Assembly: GCF_003269425.1 (NCBI RefSeq)
Contig: NZ_CP030104.1
Location: forward strand, 1,979,501-2,043,500
DNA: 64,000 nt
Direction: 5' to 3'
DNA from: Flagellimonas maritima
GTDB taxonomy: Bacteria > Bacteroidota > Bacteroidia > Flavobacteriales > Flavobacteriaceae
Shown here: positions 18,130 through 26,960 of the stretch, one piece after another
Layout of the letters: every line of letters starts with the position of its first letter
Numbering within the stretch: the stretch's first letter is position 1
Position numbers and translations under genes: made by a program
The notes under the pieces: model-generated
What the model saw: only the letters and a program-made list of their open reading frames with translations
The model's database searches: none
What the model was told of the DNA's origin: nothing

Positions 18130-19344
18130 ATGGAAAGATCTATACTTCACATGGATATGGACACCTTCTTCGTGGAATGCGAAAGGAGGGAAAATCCAGG
18201 CCTTATCAATAAACCTGTTCTAGTGGGGGGTACGGGCAGCAGGGGCATAGTCTCCGCATGCAGTTATGAAACACGTCCCTACGGAATCCACTCGGGCATG
18301 TCGATGCCCATGGCCAAAAGGATGTGTCCCGAAGCTTTGATCATCAAAGGCAATTCTATGGTATATACCAAGTATTCAAAACTGGTGACCGATATCATAG
18401 GCAATGAAGTGCCCGTTTTTGAAAAATCCAGTATAGACGAGTTCTACATTGACCTTACCGGTATGGACAGATATTTTGGCACCTATAAGTTTGCCAAACA
18501 GCTCAGGCAGAAAATCATTGATAATACGGGCCTGCCGATTTCTTTCGGTCTATCGCAGAACAAGGTCGTTTCGAAGGTGGCCACGGGCGAGGCAAAGCCC
18601 AATAATCAGATGCGTATCGATTTGGGCTATGAGCGCAGCTTCTTGGCCCCATTGCCCATCCGTAAGATTCCGTCGGTAGGAAAGGTTTCCGCATCACGGT
18701 TAAGGGACCTGGGAATCCATATGGTCAAATCACTGCAGTCAATGCCAAAGGAGGTCATACATTCTGTTCTAGGGAAAAACGGCCTTATTATCTGGGAACG
18801 TGCCAATGGCATTGATACGCGTCCGATCACTCCCTACTCGGAGCGAAAATCGATTAGCAGGGAACGTACCTATGAAGGTGACACCGCAAATATTGAAAGT
18901 CTAAAGGCCACCCTTACGGCCATGGGGGAAAGTTTGGCCTTCCAGCTCAGAATGGACGACAGGTTGGCCTCTTGCGTAAGCGTCAAGATCAAATATTCCG
19001 ATTTTTCGGTCTATTCCAAACAAGGTCGGCTTTCATATACTAGTGCCGACCATCTGCTCATTCCGAAAATTCTTGAACTTTTTGAAAAACTTTACGAACG
19101 GAGGTTGCTGATACGTTTGGTCGGCGTACGCTTTTCAGACCTGGTAGGCGGCCACTATCAAATAAACCTGTTCGATGATGATTCCAAGCGGATAGGACTC
19201 TATACGGCCATGGACAGAATGAGACAACGTTTTGGTGCCTCTTGCTTGATGAGGGCCTCGACCATGGACGTAAAATCGGTCCGTAGCAACAGGAACCCGT
19301 TCAATGGCGAGCCGCCCATAGTCCTGGCACATCGCAGACAATAA
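18130..19344 (+). CDS. Y-family DNA polymerase (DinB/UmuC-like)
   Basis: 404 residues with the Y-family palm motifs: 'LHMDMDTFFVECE' (metal-binding Asp at 8-10), 'YETRPYGIHSGM' and 'SSIDEFYIDLTG' (catalytic SIDE near 101-104), then an HhH thumb ('IPSVGKVSASRLRDLGI') and a little-finger domain. These enzymes copy damaged DNA. The gene forms an operon with a DnaE-like polymerase whose preferred start is 20 bp downstream, analogous to ImuB-DnaE2 mutasome cassettes. No C-terminal beta-clamp motif is obvious. Codon use is richer in GC than the neighbouring cargo. Confidence 0.92.
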   Translation: MERSILHMDMDTFFVECERRENPGLINKPVLVGGTGSRGIVSACSYETRPYGIHSGMSMPMAKRMCPEALIIKGNSMVYTKYSKLVTDIIGNEVPVFEKSSIDEFYIDLTGMDRYFGTYKFAKQLRQKIIDNTGLPISFGLSQNKVVSKVATGEAKPNNQMRIDLGYERSFLAPLPIRKIPSVGKVSASRLRDLGIHMVKSLQSMPKEVIHSVLGKNGLIIWERANGIDTRPITPYSERKSISRERTYEGDTANIESLKATLTAMGESLAFQLRMDDRLASCVSVKIKYSDFSVYSKQGRLSYTSADHLLIPKILELFEKLYERRLLIRLVGVRFSDLVGGHYQINLFDDDSKRIGLYTAMDRMRQRFGASCLMRASTMDVKSVRSNRNPFNGEPPIVLAHRRQ

Positions 19345-19364
19345 CCTTGAACCGACCGGATGAT

Positions 19365-22352
19365 ATGTACCTTAACTGCCACTCACAATTCTCGCTTCGT
19401 TATGGAACCTTGACCGAGGTTCAACTTTTGGAACTTGCCGTTCAAATGGGCGTGGGCTATATGGCCCTGACCGATATAAACAATACTTCCGCTACCCTCA
19501 ATTTTTTGAAGAACGCCACAAAATTTCCTTTATGGCCCGTCGTCGGGGTAGACTTCAGGAACGGGGTGGAGCAGCAGTACGTTTTATTGGCCAAAACCAA
19601 TTTGGGTTTTCAAAACATCAATGAATTTCTGTCCCATCACCTTCATTCCAACAAAGAGTTCCCAAGGACCGCCCCTTGCCTTGGGGATACCTTCGCAATA
19701 TATCCTTTGGAGAATGTCATGGAGGACCAAAGGGTCCAGTTTCGGGACAACGAATATATAGGGGTGTCCATAAAAAATTTGAGGAAGCTCCCCTTTACCA
19801 AGTATATTGAACATACCGATAAACTGGTCATACAACAGCAGGTCACATTTCGGCACAGAACGGATTTTAATGCACATCGGCTGTTGCGCTGTATCGATTT
19901 GAATACGCTGTTGAGCAAACTTCCCAAATCTGAAGAAGCCTCTCCCGATGCTATCATGCTCCCCATTGAGAGACTTTCCGATTCTTTTGCGGATTATCCG
20001 TTTATCAAGGAGAACACGAAAAGAGTCATGCAACGGTGCAAGGTGGATTTTTTTTTTGGCGACCAACGGACCAACCAAAACCAAGAGCATCATTTTGGGA
20101 GTAAAAATGCTGATTTTGAATTCCTCAAAAAAGAATGCTACGGTCGTTTGCCCAAGCGGTACCCCCATATGAATGATTCAATTCTTAAAAGGGTGGTTCA
20201 TGAACTGGATTCCATAAAGAAAATGGGCTTCGTGTTCGATTTTGTCGCCAACTATCTTATCGTAGAGAATGCAAGGGCCAATAATTGGCCCCACATTGGA
20301 AGGGGTTCAGGGGCAAATAGCGTTGTCGCCTATATATTGGGCATCACCAATGTGGACCCGATTGAACTGAACCTTTACTTTGAGCGTTTTATCAATCCCT
20401 ATCGTATTTCCCCGCCCGATTTCGATATTGATTTTTCGTGGCGTGACCGTGATAGCGTCACCGAGTTCATATTTGATACATTTGGGAACGTAGCTTTGAT
20501 GGGGACCTATGTAACCTTTCAATACCGAGCTGTCGTAAGGGAGCTCAGCAAAGTTTTTGGAATGCCAAAGGAACAGACGGACAACTTCCTGGCAGGTCGT
20601 TATGTCGACCCTGAAAAGGACAAGTATCTCCGTCTTGTCCGTAAATACGGTAAACTGATTCATGGATTTCCCAATTACGTAAGTGTCCATGCCTGCGGTA
20701 TTGTTATCACCGAAAGGCCCGTCGAATACTTTTCGGCGACCTTTATGCCCCCGAAGGGGTTTCGTACCGTTATGTTCGATATGAACATAGCCGAGGATGT
20801 CGGGATATTCAAATTTGATATCCTGGCGCAGCGCGGGCTTTCAAAAATCATGGACTGTCTGGAGATTATATCCTACAATCAGCCAAATGCCGTTGTCGAG
20901 GATATCGACAATGTGTATCACTTTTACCGAGATCAGAACCTTAATGATCTGCTCAGCACAGGGGACTGTATCGGTGGGTTCTATATCGAGTCCCCCGCGA
21001 TGCGGGTATTGATGACCAAACTTCGGACCAATGATTATTTGGGATTGGTCGCCGCCAGTTCCATCATTAGGCCTGGGCCCGGGAACGGGGGCATGAAAAA
21101 TGAATACATTTTACGCCACAGGTTCCCGAAACGAAGGGCCAACGCACATCCTATCATGTACGATATTCTAAGGGAAACATATGGAGTAATGGTCTACCAA
21201 GAGGATGTTTTAAAAGTGGCGCACAATTTTGCGGGGTTGACCTTGGCCGAGGCAGATGTCCTGAGAAGGGGCATGCGGGGCAAGACCAGAACAAAGGGGG
21301 TACTTTTGCGGATGAAGGACAAGTTCAAGGCCAGCTGCCGAAGGAAAGGACATCCAGAGCGAACAATAGATGATATTTGGGACCAGGTCGAATCCTTTGC
21401 GGGTTATGCGTTTGCAAAAGGGCATTCGGCTTCCTACACCGTCGAGAGCTATCAGAGCCTGTATCTAAAATATTATTTCCCCATTGAATACATGACTGCC
21501 GTCCTTAACAATGGCGGGGGATTTTATAGGACCGAGACATATGTCAACGAGATCAGGAAATACGGGGGCACGATTTTGCCCCCTTGCGTCAATACCAGTG
21601 ACCATCCGAACATCGTTATTGGCAAAGAGGTATTTTTGGGTTTTGGAATGGTCAAGTCCATCGAGAACAATACAACCGAAAGACTACTTTCCGAAAGACA
21701 GCTGAACGGAAAATTCAAGGGTCTTGCCGATTTCTACGATAGGGTTCAGATCGGGGTAGAGCAGTTGGTTATTTTGATAAAGGTGGGAGCATTTCGTTTT
21801 ACGGGCATTGGGAAACACAGTCTAATGTGGGAGGCCTATTTAAAACATCAGAAAGGAGGCAAAAAACCAAAAGCCCCCACGCTTTTTAAAACGCCCCATA
21901 TCGAATATGATATCCCCGAACTTGAGACGAATTTTTTGATCGAGGCTTACGACCAGCTCGAGTTCTTTGGTTTTCCCTTCATGTCAAGATTTAAGTTGTT
22001 GAAATGTAAACCCTCAAGCCAATTGTTGGCCAATGATTTACCAAATTTTGATAAACAGAAAATTACCATATATGGAAACCTGGTCACTTTTAAGGGCACA
22101 AATACAAAGAATGGGAAATTGATGTATTTCGGAACGTTCGCAGACGCCAACAATATGTTTTTTGATACTGTCCACTTTCCAAAAGTTGCAGAAAAATATC
22201 GTTTTCAGAGCAGGGGAGTTTATAAAATAAAAGGTACGGTAATGGAAGAACTGGGCTATTATTGTATTATCGTGGACCAACTTCATTTTCAAGAAATTAT
22301 GCCCGACCCCAGGAGTCATTTACCTGAAAATTCAAATAAATCAATCGTTTGA
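19365..22352 (+). CDS. DNA polymerase III alpha-like (DnaE-type) polymerase
   Basis: About 995 residues. The ATG at 19365 (MYLNCHSQFSLRYG) is preferred over an upstream in-frame TTG at 19347 because PHP domains normally begin right there. The PHP domain is followed by the C-family polymerase core with 'PDFDIDFSWRDRD' (catalytic aspartates, residue ~350), fingers with 'EADVLRRGMRGK' and 'GYAFAKGHSASY', and an OB-fold near the C-terminus. It is shorter than replicative DnaE. With the Y-family gene it probably forms an accessory translesion module carried by the element. The 125 bp that follow hold nothing recognisable. Confidence 0.92.
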   Translation: MYLNCHSQFSLRYGTLTEVQLLELAVQMGVGYMALTDINNTSATLNFLKNATKFPLWPVVGVDFRNGVEQQYVLLAKTNLGFQNINEFLSHHLHSNKEFPRTAPCLGDTFAIYPLENVMEDQRVQFRDNEYIGVSIKNLRKLPFTKYIEHTDKLVIQQQVTFRHRTDFNAHRLLRCIDLNTLLSKLPKSEEASPDAIMLPIERLSDSFADYPFIKENTKRVMQRCKVDFFFGDQRTNQNQEHHFGSKNADFEFLKKECYGRLPKRYPHMNDSILKRVVHELDSIKKMGFVFDFVANYLIVENARANNWPHIGRGSGANSVVAYILGITNVDPIELNLYFERFINPYRISPPDFDIDFSWRDRDSVTEFIFDTFGNVALMGTYVTFQYRAVVRELSKVFGMPKEQTDNFLAGRYVDPEKDKYLRLVRKYGKLIHGFPNYVSVHACGIVITERPVEYFSATFMPPKGFRTVMFDMNIAEDVGIFKFDILAQRGLSKIMDCLEIISYNQPNAVVEDIDNVYHFYRDQNLNDLLSTGDCIGGFYIESPAMRVLMTKLRTNDYLGLVAASSIIRPGPGNGGMKNEYILRHRFPKRRANAHPIMYDILRETYGVMVYQEDVLKVAHNFAGLTLAEADVLRRGMRGKTRTKGVLLRMKDKFKASCRRKGHPERTIDDIWDQVESFAGYAFAKGHSASYTVESYQSLYLKYYFPIEYMTAVLNNGGGFYRTETYVNEIRKYGGTILPPCVNTSDHPNIVIGKEVFLGFGMVKSIENNTTERLLSERQLNGKFKGLADFYDRVQIGVEQLVILIKVGAFRFTGIGKHSLMWEAYLKHQKGGKKPKAPTLFKTPHIEYDIPELETNFLIEAYDQLEFFGFPFMSRFKLLKCKPSSQLLANDLPNFDKQKITIYGNLVTFKGTNTKNGKLMYFGTFADANNMFFDTVHFPKVAEKYRFQSRGVYKIKGTVMEELGYYCIIVDQLHFQEIMPDPRSHLPENSNKSIV

Positions 22353-22477
22353 TTGAACCTTCTTTCTTCGACTATATTTTTTGAAGTATTTTTTGATGAA
22401 ATAACAAATAAATATTACAAAGATTACACAAAGGATTATTGCACTGGTAATTCAAGTTTCTTGTCATGAGCCCAAAT

Positions 22478-22870
22478 TTATTTATACCTAATTTCGACTG
22501 CAGTCATACCATATTCTTCGTTAACTACATAAGTCGAAGTTCCAATCGGAACCCCTACACCTGAGCTACCTACTTTTCCTATTATGATAATTCCATCAGC
22601 TCCGATTTCACGTGCCTTTCTTGTAATCTGTTCCAAACTCCATTGGTCATTTGTGTCACCACATGTAATCTGTGCAAATTCAGTGTACTCTTGAGTAGGT
22701 TTATTTGTTACATAGACATCAATTTTTGAATCTTCCTCTTTAGGCGGATAGGAATCACCAAAATGCGTGACTTTTGCTTTAGCCATTAAAAAACCTGTGC
22801 TTGCACATCTGGAGAATCCTAATATGCAAATAACCAATAGAAATACATATACAATTCTTTTGTTCTTCAT
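22478..22870 (-). CDS. Small predicted lipoprotein with C-terminal alpha/beta domain
   Basis: 130 residues. The signal segment MKNKRIVYVFLLVICILGFSRC ends in a cysteine at position 22, a plausible lipobox. The mature domain contains 'ITRKAREIGADGIIIIGKVG', the helix-strand pattern of small YbjQ/DUF4156-type domains, then a glycine-rich segment. Function unknown. It is the last gene of the array; the junction motif lies ~30 bp upstream of its start, with ATA in place of the usual ATG position, so the present start is displaced. Confidence 0.7.
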   Translation of the reverse strand: MKNKRIVYVFLLVICILGFSRCASTGFLMAKAKVTHFGDSYPPKEEDSKIDVYVTNKPTQEYTEFAQITCGDTNDQWSLEQITRKAREIGADGIIIIGKVGSSGVGVPIGTSTYVVNEEYGMTAVEIRYK

Positions 22871-22924
22871 TATTTTATGCTGACGTCTTAAGTAGAAATA
22901 TGGTTTATTTGAACTTTAAGATTA

Positions 22925-23419
22925 CTAATCACGTTTAAAAATAATTGAACCTATTCCATGATTGTGTTCACCACTTTGTGATTTTGACATATAATACCCT
23001 GTTATGTCATCCCAGTCAGAAAGATTAAATATCATTATACCTGGCCAAGATTGATTTTTGTTCTTTTCAAGCTCAATATTATATACTAGATAAATATTCT
23101 TACCATCACTAGTTCCTGAGGCTTTGATGCTCCCCAAAAAAGTATCCCTTGTTGTTAAATGTAAAATATAAGAACCATTAAAAATAACCTTTTTGCCTCT
23201 GATTTTGAGAATACCGTTTGTAAGTTTTTGTTCCTTTATAGTTGTTTCAAACTCTTCTGACCCCTCAAATGTCATTTTCCCGATGTAATTGAAATAGCCT
23301 TGAATATTAATAGTTTTCCAATTTTTCCAAAATTCAAAACCATACCTATTAATTATTCCACCAATGATAGCTGCTATAATAGCAGACCCTCCTATTATTA
23401 TAGGTGCGATATTTTCCAT
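22925..23419 (-). CDS. Membrane-anchored protein of unknown function
   Basis: 164 residues. An N-terminal hydrophobic segment (IAPIIIGGSAIIAAIIGGII, 4-23) anchors a beta-rich domain with alternating strands ('YFNYIGKMTFEGSEE', 'GILKIRGKKVIFNGSYILHL', 'GKNIYLVYNIEL', 'GIGSIIFKRD'), which looks like a lipocalin/SMODS-associated-type barrel sensor or effector domain. In defence loci such N-anchored barrels are common, but I cannot name the family. The stop lies a few bases before a clear copy of the junction motif. Confidence 0.65.
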   Translation of the reverse strand: MENIAPIIIGGSAIIAAIIGGIINRYGFEFWKNWKTINIQGYFNYIGKMTFEGSEEFETTIKEQKLTNGILKIRGKKVIFNGSYILHLTTRDTFLGSIKASGTSDGKNIYLVYNIELEKNKNQSWPGIMIFNLSDWDDITGYYMSKSQSGEHNHGIGSIIFKRD

Positions 23420-23453
23420 TCAGTGTATCTAGTTAATTTATGAATTAATCATT

Positions 23454-24287
23454 TTATTGAACTTTTTGTATGATATCCTCTATAGCCTCAATCACTAAGT
23501 CTGGTTCATCCAATTGTATAAAGTGTCCACTTTTTTTTGTTGAAATCAACCTTGTCTGAGGTACTGTCGCCACAAATTCCCTATAAAGTCTTTTTTGCAG
23601 TTCGATATGTAAACTGTCCGATTCGTCCCCCTTTTCAAACATGTTCGATTCCATGAGGACTACGGGAATATCTGTATCTATATCAAAAGTCCTCAGAATT
23701 GAATCATGCTGTGGGTAAGCGAAGACTTCCATTTTAAATCCTTCGGGTATTAGTTTGATCTGTGCGGTAAGAAGGCTATCTTCCGATTTTAGCTGTTTTT
23801 CAGTCCTTATCTTTCTCCATTCGTCTTCCAAATATTCGCTTCCCGGGTCAATTAAGATAAGCCCTTTCACATTGTCAGGGTAAAGTCGCAAATAATATCG
23901 GGCTACAAAACCTCCCATGGAATGACCGACAAGTATTATCGGTGATTTCAAGATTCCTTCTTTCTTGATAAGTTCCCTAAGCTCCATTGAAACATTCTCA
24001 AGTGTTCTGGGAGAATCCGCTAGCTCGGATTTCCCGATTCCGAGCTTGTCATATGAAATGGTCTTGGTGATTTTGGAAATTTCTTTTTGAACAGGCTCAA
24101 AATCCTCCAGGTCGCTTCCACCACCGCTGATAAATACAACTACCGGTTCACCTTTGCCCAAGGTCAAAACATGTTGTTTTTTTCCCTTGATATCTACGAA
24201 ATGGTAGTTGGGTTGACTAATGCCATTACAAGAATATAGGCTAGCTAGTAAAAGCAAAAAACCAATGTACAGAATTTTCATGGCCAT
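23454..24287 (-). CDS. Alpha/beta hydrolase, predicted lipoprotein
   Basis: 277 residues. The hydrophobic start ends in 'ASLYSC' (Cys20), a lipobox, so the enzyme is probably outer-membrane attached. The hydrolase fold shows the oxyanion loop 'FISGGGSD', the nucleophile elbow GHSMGG, the acid strand 'GLILIDPGSE' and the late histidine in 'SGHFIQLDEP'. Substrate unknown. A second ATG two codons in (MKILY) is an alternative start. An enzyme among immunity-like genes could neutralise a small-molecule or lipid-acting toxin, but this is speculation. Confidence 0.82.
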   Translation of the reverse strand: MAMKILYIGFLLLLASLYSCNGISQPNYHFVDIKGKKQHVLTLGKGEPVVVFISGGGSDLEDFEPVQKEISKITKTISYDKLGIGKSELADSPRTLENVSMELRELIKKEGILKSPIILVGHSMGGFVARYYLRLYPDNVKGLILIDPGSEYLEDEWRKIRTEKQLKSEDSLLTAQIKLIPEGFKMEVFAYPQHDSILRTFDIDTDIPVVLMESNMFEKGDESDSLHIELQKRLYREFVATVPQTRLISTKKSGHFIQLDEPDLVIEAIEDIIQKVQ

Positions 24288-24300
24288 TTGTTTGGTCTGA

Positions 24301-24645
24301 TTAAATCGTTAAATTGAACTTTAAATAAAGAATATCTAATTCTTGAAAACAAGGTATATCAGCTCCGGTAGAACTGAGGCCTCTAAGAAAACCCTCGTGA
24401 ATCGTCCCATCCAAATCCGTCACGGTAATTGGTAAACAATCCAAATCGTCTTCATTTTGATTGTCTTCAAAAATTTCTCTGAGACGAATAAATTCATCTT
24501 GTGAAACACAAAGTCTTGAAAACGTTTCGGAACATACTGATTCAAAAAAGACCGTAAAGTTTACCGCCGTTGGTTCTTCATCCTTTTCGCTACATGAGAA
24601 GAACAGAAATAATCCCATCAAAAAATATGTAATCCGAGGTATCAT
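24301..24645 (-). CDS. Small predicted lipoprotein
   Basis: 114 residues beginning MIPRITYFLMGLFLFFSCSEKDEE: a lipobox cysteine at 18 followed by an acidic tether. The mature part has four more cysteines ('SVCSETFSRLCVS', 'LDCLPITV', 'IPCFQELD') that may form two disulfides. No known family. The ATG sits directly after AACG of the junction motif (24646-24663), five bases after the barstar-like gene's stop. Confidence 0.68.
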   Translation of the reverse strand: MIPRITYFLMGLFLFFSCSEKDEEPTAVNFTVFFESVCSETFSRLCVSQDEFIRLREIFEDNQNEDDLDCLPITVTDLDGTIHEGFLRGLSSTGADIPCFQELDILYLKFNLTI

Positions 24646-24649
24646 CGTT

Positions 24650-24940
24650 TTAATGAACTTTTATAAGAGTAACATTTTCACTCTCTTCGATTATTTCTAA
24701 TACTCTATTTAAGAATACAGGTTTTAGATGTGCTTCACTCTTTGAGAAGTTTTTCCATTTCAGAACAATTTTCTCATCACAATCAAAAGTGCCAAAGCCA
24801 CCTCTAAGAACATCAGCAAAAGCATTTAAATTTCTTCCTATCTTCCAATTCAACCCATATGTTAAAAGCTTTTCAATTTCATTATAAAAGACCTTTTCAC
24901 TTGTTATTCGAGTCCCGTTAACCACATACTCGGTTTTCAT
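24650..24940 (-). CDS. Barstar-family protein (RNase-inhibitor-like immunity protein)
   Basis: 96 residues with the barstar pattern: first strand 'EYVVNGTRIT', helix 'EKVFYNEIEKLLTYGLNWKIGRNLNAFADVLRGGFG' (the WKIGRN-LNAFADVL segment matches barstar's FGRNWDALNDCL), then a buried strand 'KIVLKWKNFSKS', and a C-terminal helix-strand ending 'NVTLIKV'. Barstars inhibit barnase-type RNases, which are frequent tips of RHS and contact-dependent toxins. No barnase-like gene is visible in the window, so it is an orphan immunity gene. Its start follows the motif copy at 24941-24958 exactly. Confidence 0.8.
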   Translation of the reverse strand: MKTEYVVNGTRITSEKVFYNEIEKLLTYGLNWKIGRNLNAFADVLRGGFGTFDCDEKIVLKWKNFSKSEAHLKPVFLNRVLEIIEESENVTLIKVH

Positions 24941-24958
24941 CGTTTATTTGAGCTTTAG

Positions 24959-25336
24959 TTATTCCTTTCCGTTTGCTAACCTACATTCTTTTACGAATTT
25001 AAGGAAGGGTAAATTATAACCACATTCGGAGCAGTATTTGCCTTTGTTTATTTTAACATCTACAATTTCTCGAACAAGCTCAAAATCCTCATATCCGATT
25101 CTTTTACCTTTTTCAAAACCAAAATAAGTTGGGTCGTAGGAACCAAAATCGACGTCGCAAAAATCGCATAGGACCAATCTTAAACCATGATATAAAATGT
25201 ATTCATGATATCTATGCTCCTTGAAATGGTCGAGTTCCGAATCATCTGTCCCACATTCACCACAAGGAGTTACATTTCTAAATTCAAGTTTCGAATAACA
25301 AAGTGGGCAGTGAGTTTCTTTCAATCTCTTAATCAT
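24959..25336 (-). CDS. Small zinc-ribbon protein of unknown function
   Basis: About 125 residues from the ATG (MIKRLKETHCPLC) that lies in the junction motif; an in-frame upstream ATG at 25357 would overlap the preceding gene by 17 bp and is less likely. Cysteine pairs CPLC, CGEC, CDFC and CSEC form two probable zinc ribbons. The middle is rich in histidine and tyrosine ('HFKEHRYHEYILYHGLRLVLCD'). No family recognised. Its stop is followed at once by a motif copy. Confidence 0.68.
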   Translation of the reverse strand: MIKRLKETHCPLCYSKLEFRNVTPCGECGTDDSELDHFKEHRYHEYILYHGLRLVLCDFCDVDFGSYDPTYFGFEKGKRIGYEDFELVREIVDVKINKGKYCSECGYNLPFLKFVKECRLANGKE

Positions 25337-25340
25337 TTTA

Positions 25341-25931
25341 TTAAACTTTGCCTTCAAAATTTAATATAAACTCTATATCCATACCGCCCAGATTCTTAGG
25401 TTCAGGAGGACACACTTTGTCATATTGCACAACACATAATTTGCAAAGTATATTATAAGTCATTTCTAGTATCGGCAACAAATCACCTAAAATGGGTCTT
25501 GGTATCTGATAATTATCAAAATCATCATGTGCTATTAATTTATCTCGTATAACTATAAATTTATTAATGTTAGCTCCATTCTTCTCCAAAATATTTTCAA
25601 TTTCACTTAATACTTTGTTGGTCACTTTAATGTTTCCAACAAACCTTTCATTCCTAATCCTTTGAACAAGATTCCAGAAACTATAATGATTGTTTTGTCC
25701 TTTAGTTATCAATTTTGATATTTCTAGCACACAAGTTCTTGCACATACCACTCTTAAATATCTAAGAGAATTAGATTTAGCTATAATTTTCATTTCTTTC
25801 TCCCCAGCATTAATAAATAAATAGTCCGCATGGTGATAAGCCTTTAGAGCAAATTCATAGATTTTCCAAGTCAATTCCAATTCATGTTCCAAAACACCGT
25901 ATCTATCAATAATTGACACTCTCTTTCCCAT
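25341..25931 (-). CDS. HEPN/AbiU2-like protein
   Basis: 196 residues, almost entirely helical. The segment 'VIRDKLIAHDDFDN' (Arg129 to His135) is the Rx4-6H motif of HEPN ribonuclease domains, in the form typical of AbiU2-like proteins. HEPN proteins often act as RNases in toxin-antitoxin and abortive-infection systems. No nucleotidyltransferase (MNT) partner is adjacent. It lies inside the array between a tail-anchored protein and a zinc-ribbon protein. The stop falls within the motif copy at 25333-25349. Confidence 0.65.
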   Translation of the reverse strand: MGKRVSIIDRYGVLEHELELTWKIYEFALKAYHHADYLFINAGEKEMKIIAKSNSLRYLRVVCARTCVLEISKLITKGQNNHYSFWNLVQRIRNERFVGNIKVTNKVLSEIENILEKNGANINKFIVIRDKLIAHDDFDNYQIPRPILGDLLPILEMTYNILCKLCVVQYDKVCPPEPKNLGGMDIEFILNFEGKV

Positions 25932-25959
25932 TTGATAAATTATCTTGTTTATCCTTTAT

Positions 25960-26268
25960 TTATATTAGATTAATTAGCTTCAAAATCGCTAGTATCAGAT
26001 TTAAACCTCCAATAATTATAATTGACCAAGTCAATTCCTGTTGCCGTTTAGAAGACTTTTCAAGGTTTGATATTAATTTTTCATTGAGTCTGCGATTCAA
26101 CTCTGCATTACCTTGTTCAGCCACTTGTGTATAATAAGTTGTGCCTAAAACTACATTCGTGGCATAGTTCACCCTTGCTATTTTATTCTGGCATCCTTCT
26201 ACCACCTTTTTAATCAAATCATCTGAACAACCTTTCGGATAATCTTTTGGAATATCAACTCTACTCAT
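25960..26268 (-). CDS. Small C-tail-anchored membrane protein
   Basis: 102 residues, a helical soluble part followed by one hydrophobic segment at the very C-terminus ('WSIIIIGGLNLILAILKLINLI' region, ~80-102). No signal peptide. No family recognised. Small tail-anchored proteins in toxin arrays may be immunity factors against membrane-acting toxins (inference). The ATG follows AACC of the clear motif copy at 26269-26287. Confidence 0.65.
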   Translation of the reverse strand: MSRVDIPKDYPKGCSDDLIKKVVEGCQNKIARVNYATNVVLGTTYYTQVAEQGNAELNRRLNEKLISNLEKSSKRQQELTWSIIIIGGLNLILAILKLINLI

Positions 26269-26282
26269 GGTTTATTTGAACT

Positions 26283-26576
26283 TTATAAGTGTCTTTCAAA
26301 ATTCATCATACCGCCAAGAATTCTTATAATCAAAATTCCAGAATTGGTTTCTCTGTAAAATATTACATGAGACTTGTATCTGAATCTTTTTAGACCGGGT
26401 TGATTTTCCATTATAAAAGTTCGGCCCAATAAAGGGTTTGAAGCCAGTTGGTCAAACGAATCTATCAAACCATCCCTATATTTTCTAGCCTGTCCAATAC
26501 CAAACTTGAAAATAGTATAATCGGCTATCGATGCTATATCCGATTCCGCTGTTGTGGTCAGTTGAAAACTAAGCAT
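26283..26576 (-). CDS. ParE/RelE-superfamily toxin
   Basis: 97 residues from the ATG (MLSFQLTTTAESDI) that overlaps the antitoxin's end by 8 bp; a longer frame to 26621 runs into the antitoxin gene and is not needed. The pattern is that of ParE: 'TAESDIASIADYTIFKFG', 'ARKYRDGLIDSFDQLASNPLLGR', 'LKRFRYKSHVIFYRE', 'ILIIRILGGMMNFERHL'. ParE-type toxins inhibit gyrase; others in the superfamily are ribosome-dependent RNases. It is paired with the upstream ParD-like gene. The stop is followed directly by the junction motif. Confidence 0.87.
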   Translation of the reverse strand: MLSFQLTTTAESDIASIADYTIFKFGIGQARKYRDGLIDSFDQLASNPLLGRTFIMENQPGLKRFRYKSHVIFYRETNSGILIIRILGGMMNFERHL

Positions 26577-26823
26577 GCTTTTTAGCATGTCGCTCTTCCG
26601 CTTCCCTCCATATCTCATCAACTGTCTTGTCGCTTATTCCGCTATCAAGACCCTCTTGAATGGCCGCTTTGAGCTCATCTAATTTTTGCCGGTCGGCTTG
26701 GTCTTTGCGTACCAAGTCTCTCAAATATTCACTATCATTTGTGTAATCTCCTTTCTCGATTTGCCGTTTTATCCACTTATCTTGTTGTTCCGTAAAGGTG
26801 ATGGATTTTCTAATTGTAGTCAT
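26569..26823 (-). CDS. ParD-family antitoxin
   Basis: 84 residues from the ATG at 26823 (MTTIRKSITFTEQQDKWI); an upstream in-frame ATG adds four residues. The N-terminus is a ribbon-helix-helix ('RKSITFTEQQDKWIKRQIEKGDYTNDSEYLRDLVR') and the C-terminus an acidic toxin-binding helix ('DLDSGISDKTVDEIW'-type). It represses its own promoter and neutralises the overlapping ParE. Confidence 0.88.
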   Translation of the reverse strand: MTTIRKSITFTEQQDKWIKRQIEKGDYTNDSEYLRDLVRKDQADRQKLDELKAAIQEGLDSGISDKTVDEIWREAEERHAKKHA

Positions 26824-26826
26824 AAG

Positions 26827-26867
26827 AATGCGCATTTAATAGTAATATTGATGCAATATAGCGCATT
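26827..26867. promoter_or_regulatory. parDE operator region
   Basis: Nested inverted repeats: AATGCGC (26827-26833) with GCGCATT (26861-26867), and inside them ATATTG-ATG-CAATAT (26845-26859). The block lies just upstream of the ParD start and is the expected autoregulatory site. Confidence 0.55.
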
Positions 26868-26960
26868 TTATACGCGCCGGCAAGGAAATTTTTTATCGTT
26901 TTTTCAAACTTTACCTATTATTTAAATATAATATCATAAACTATTCATATTGTTATCGAG

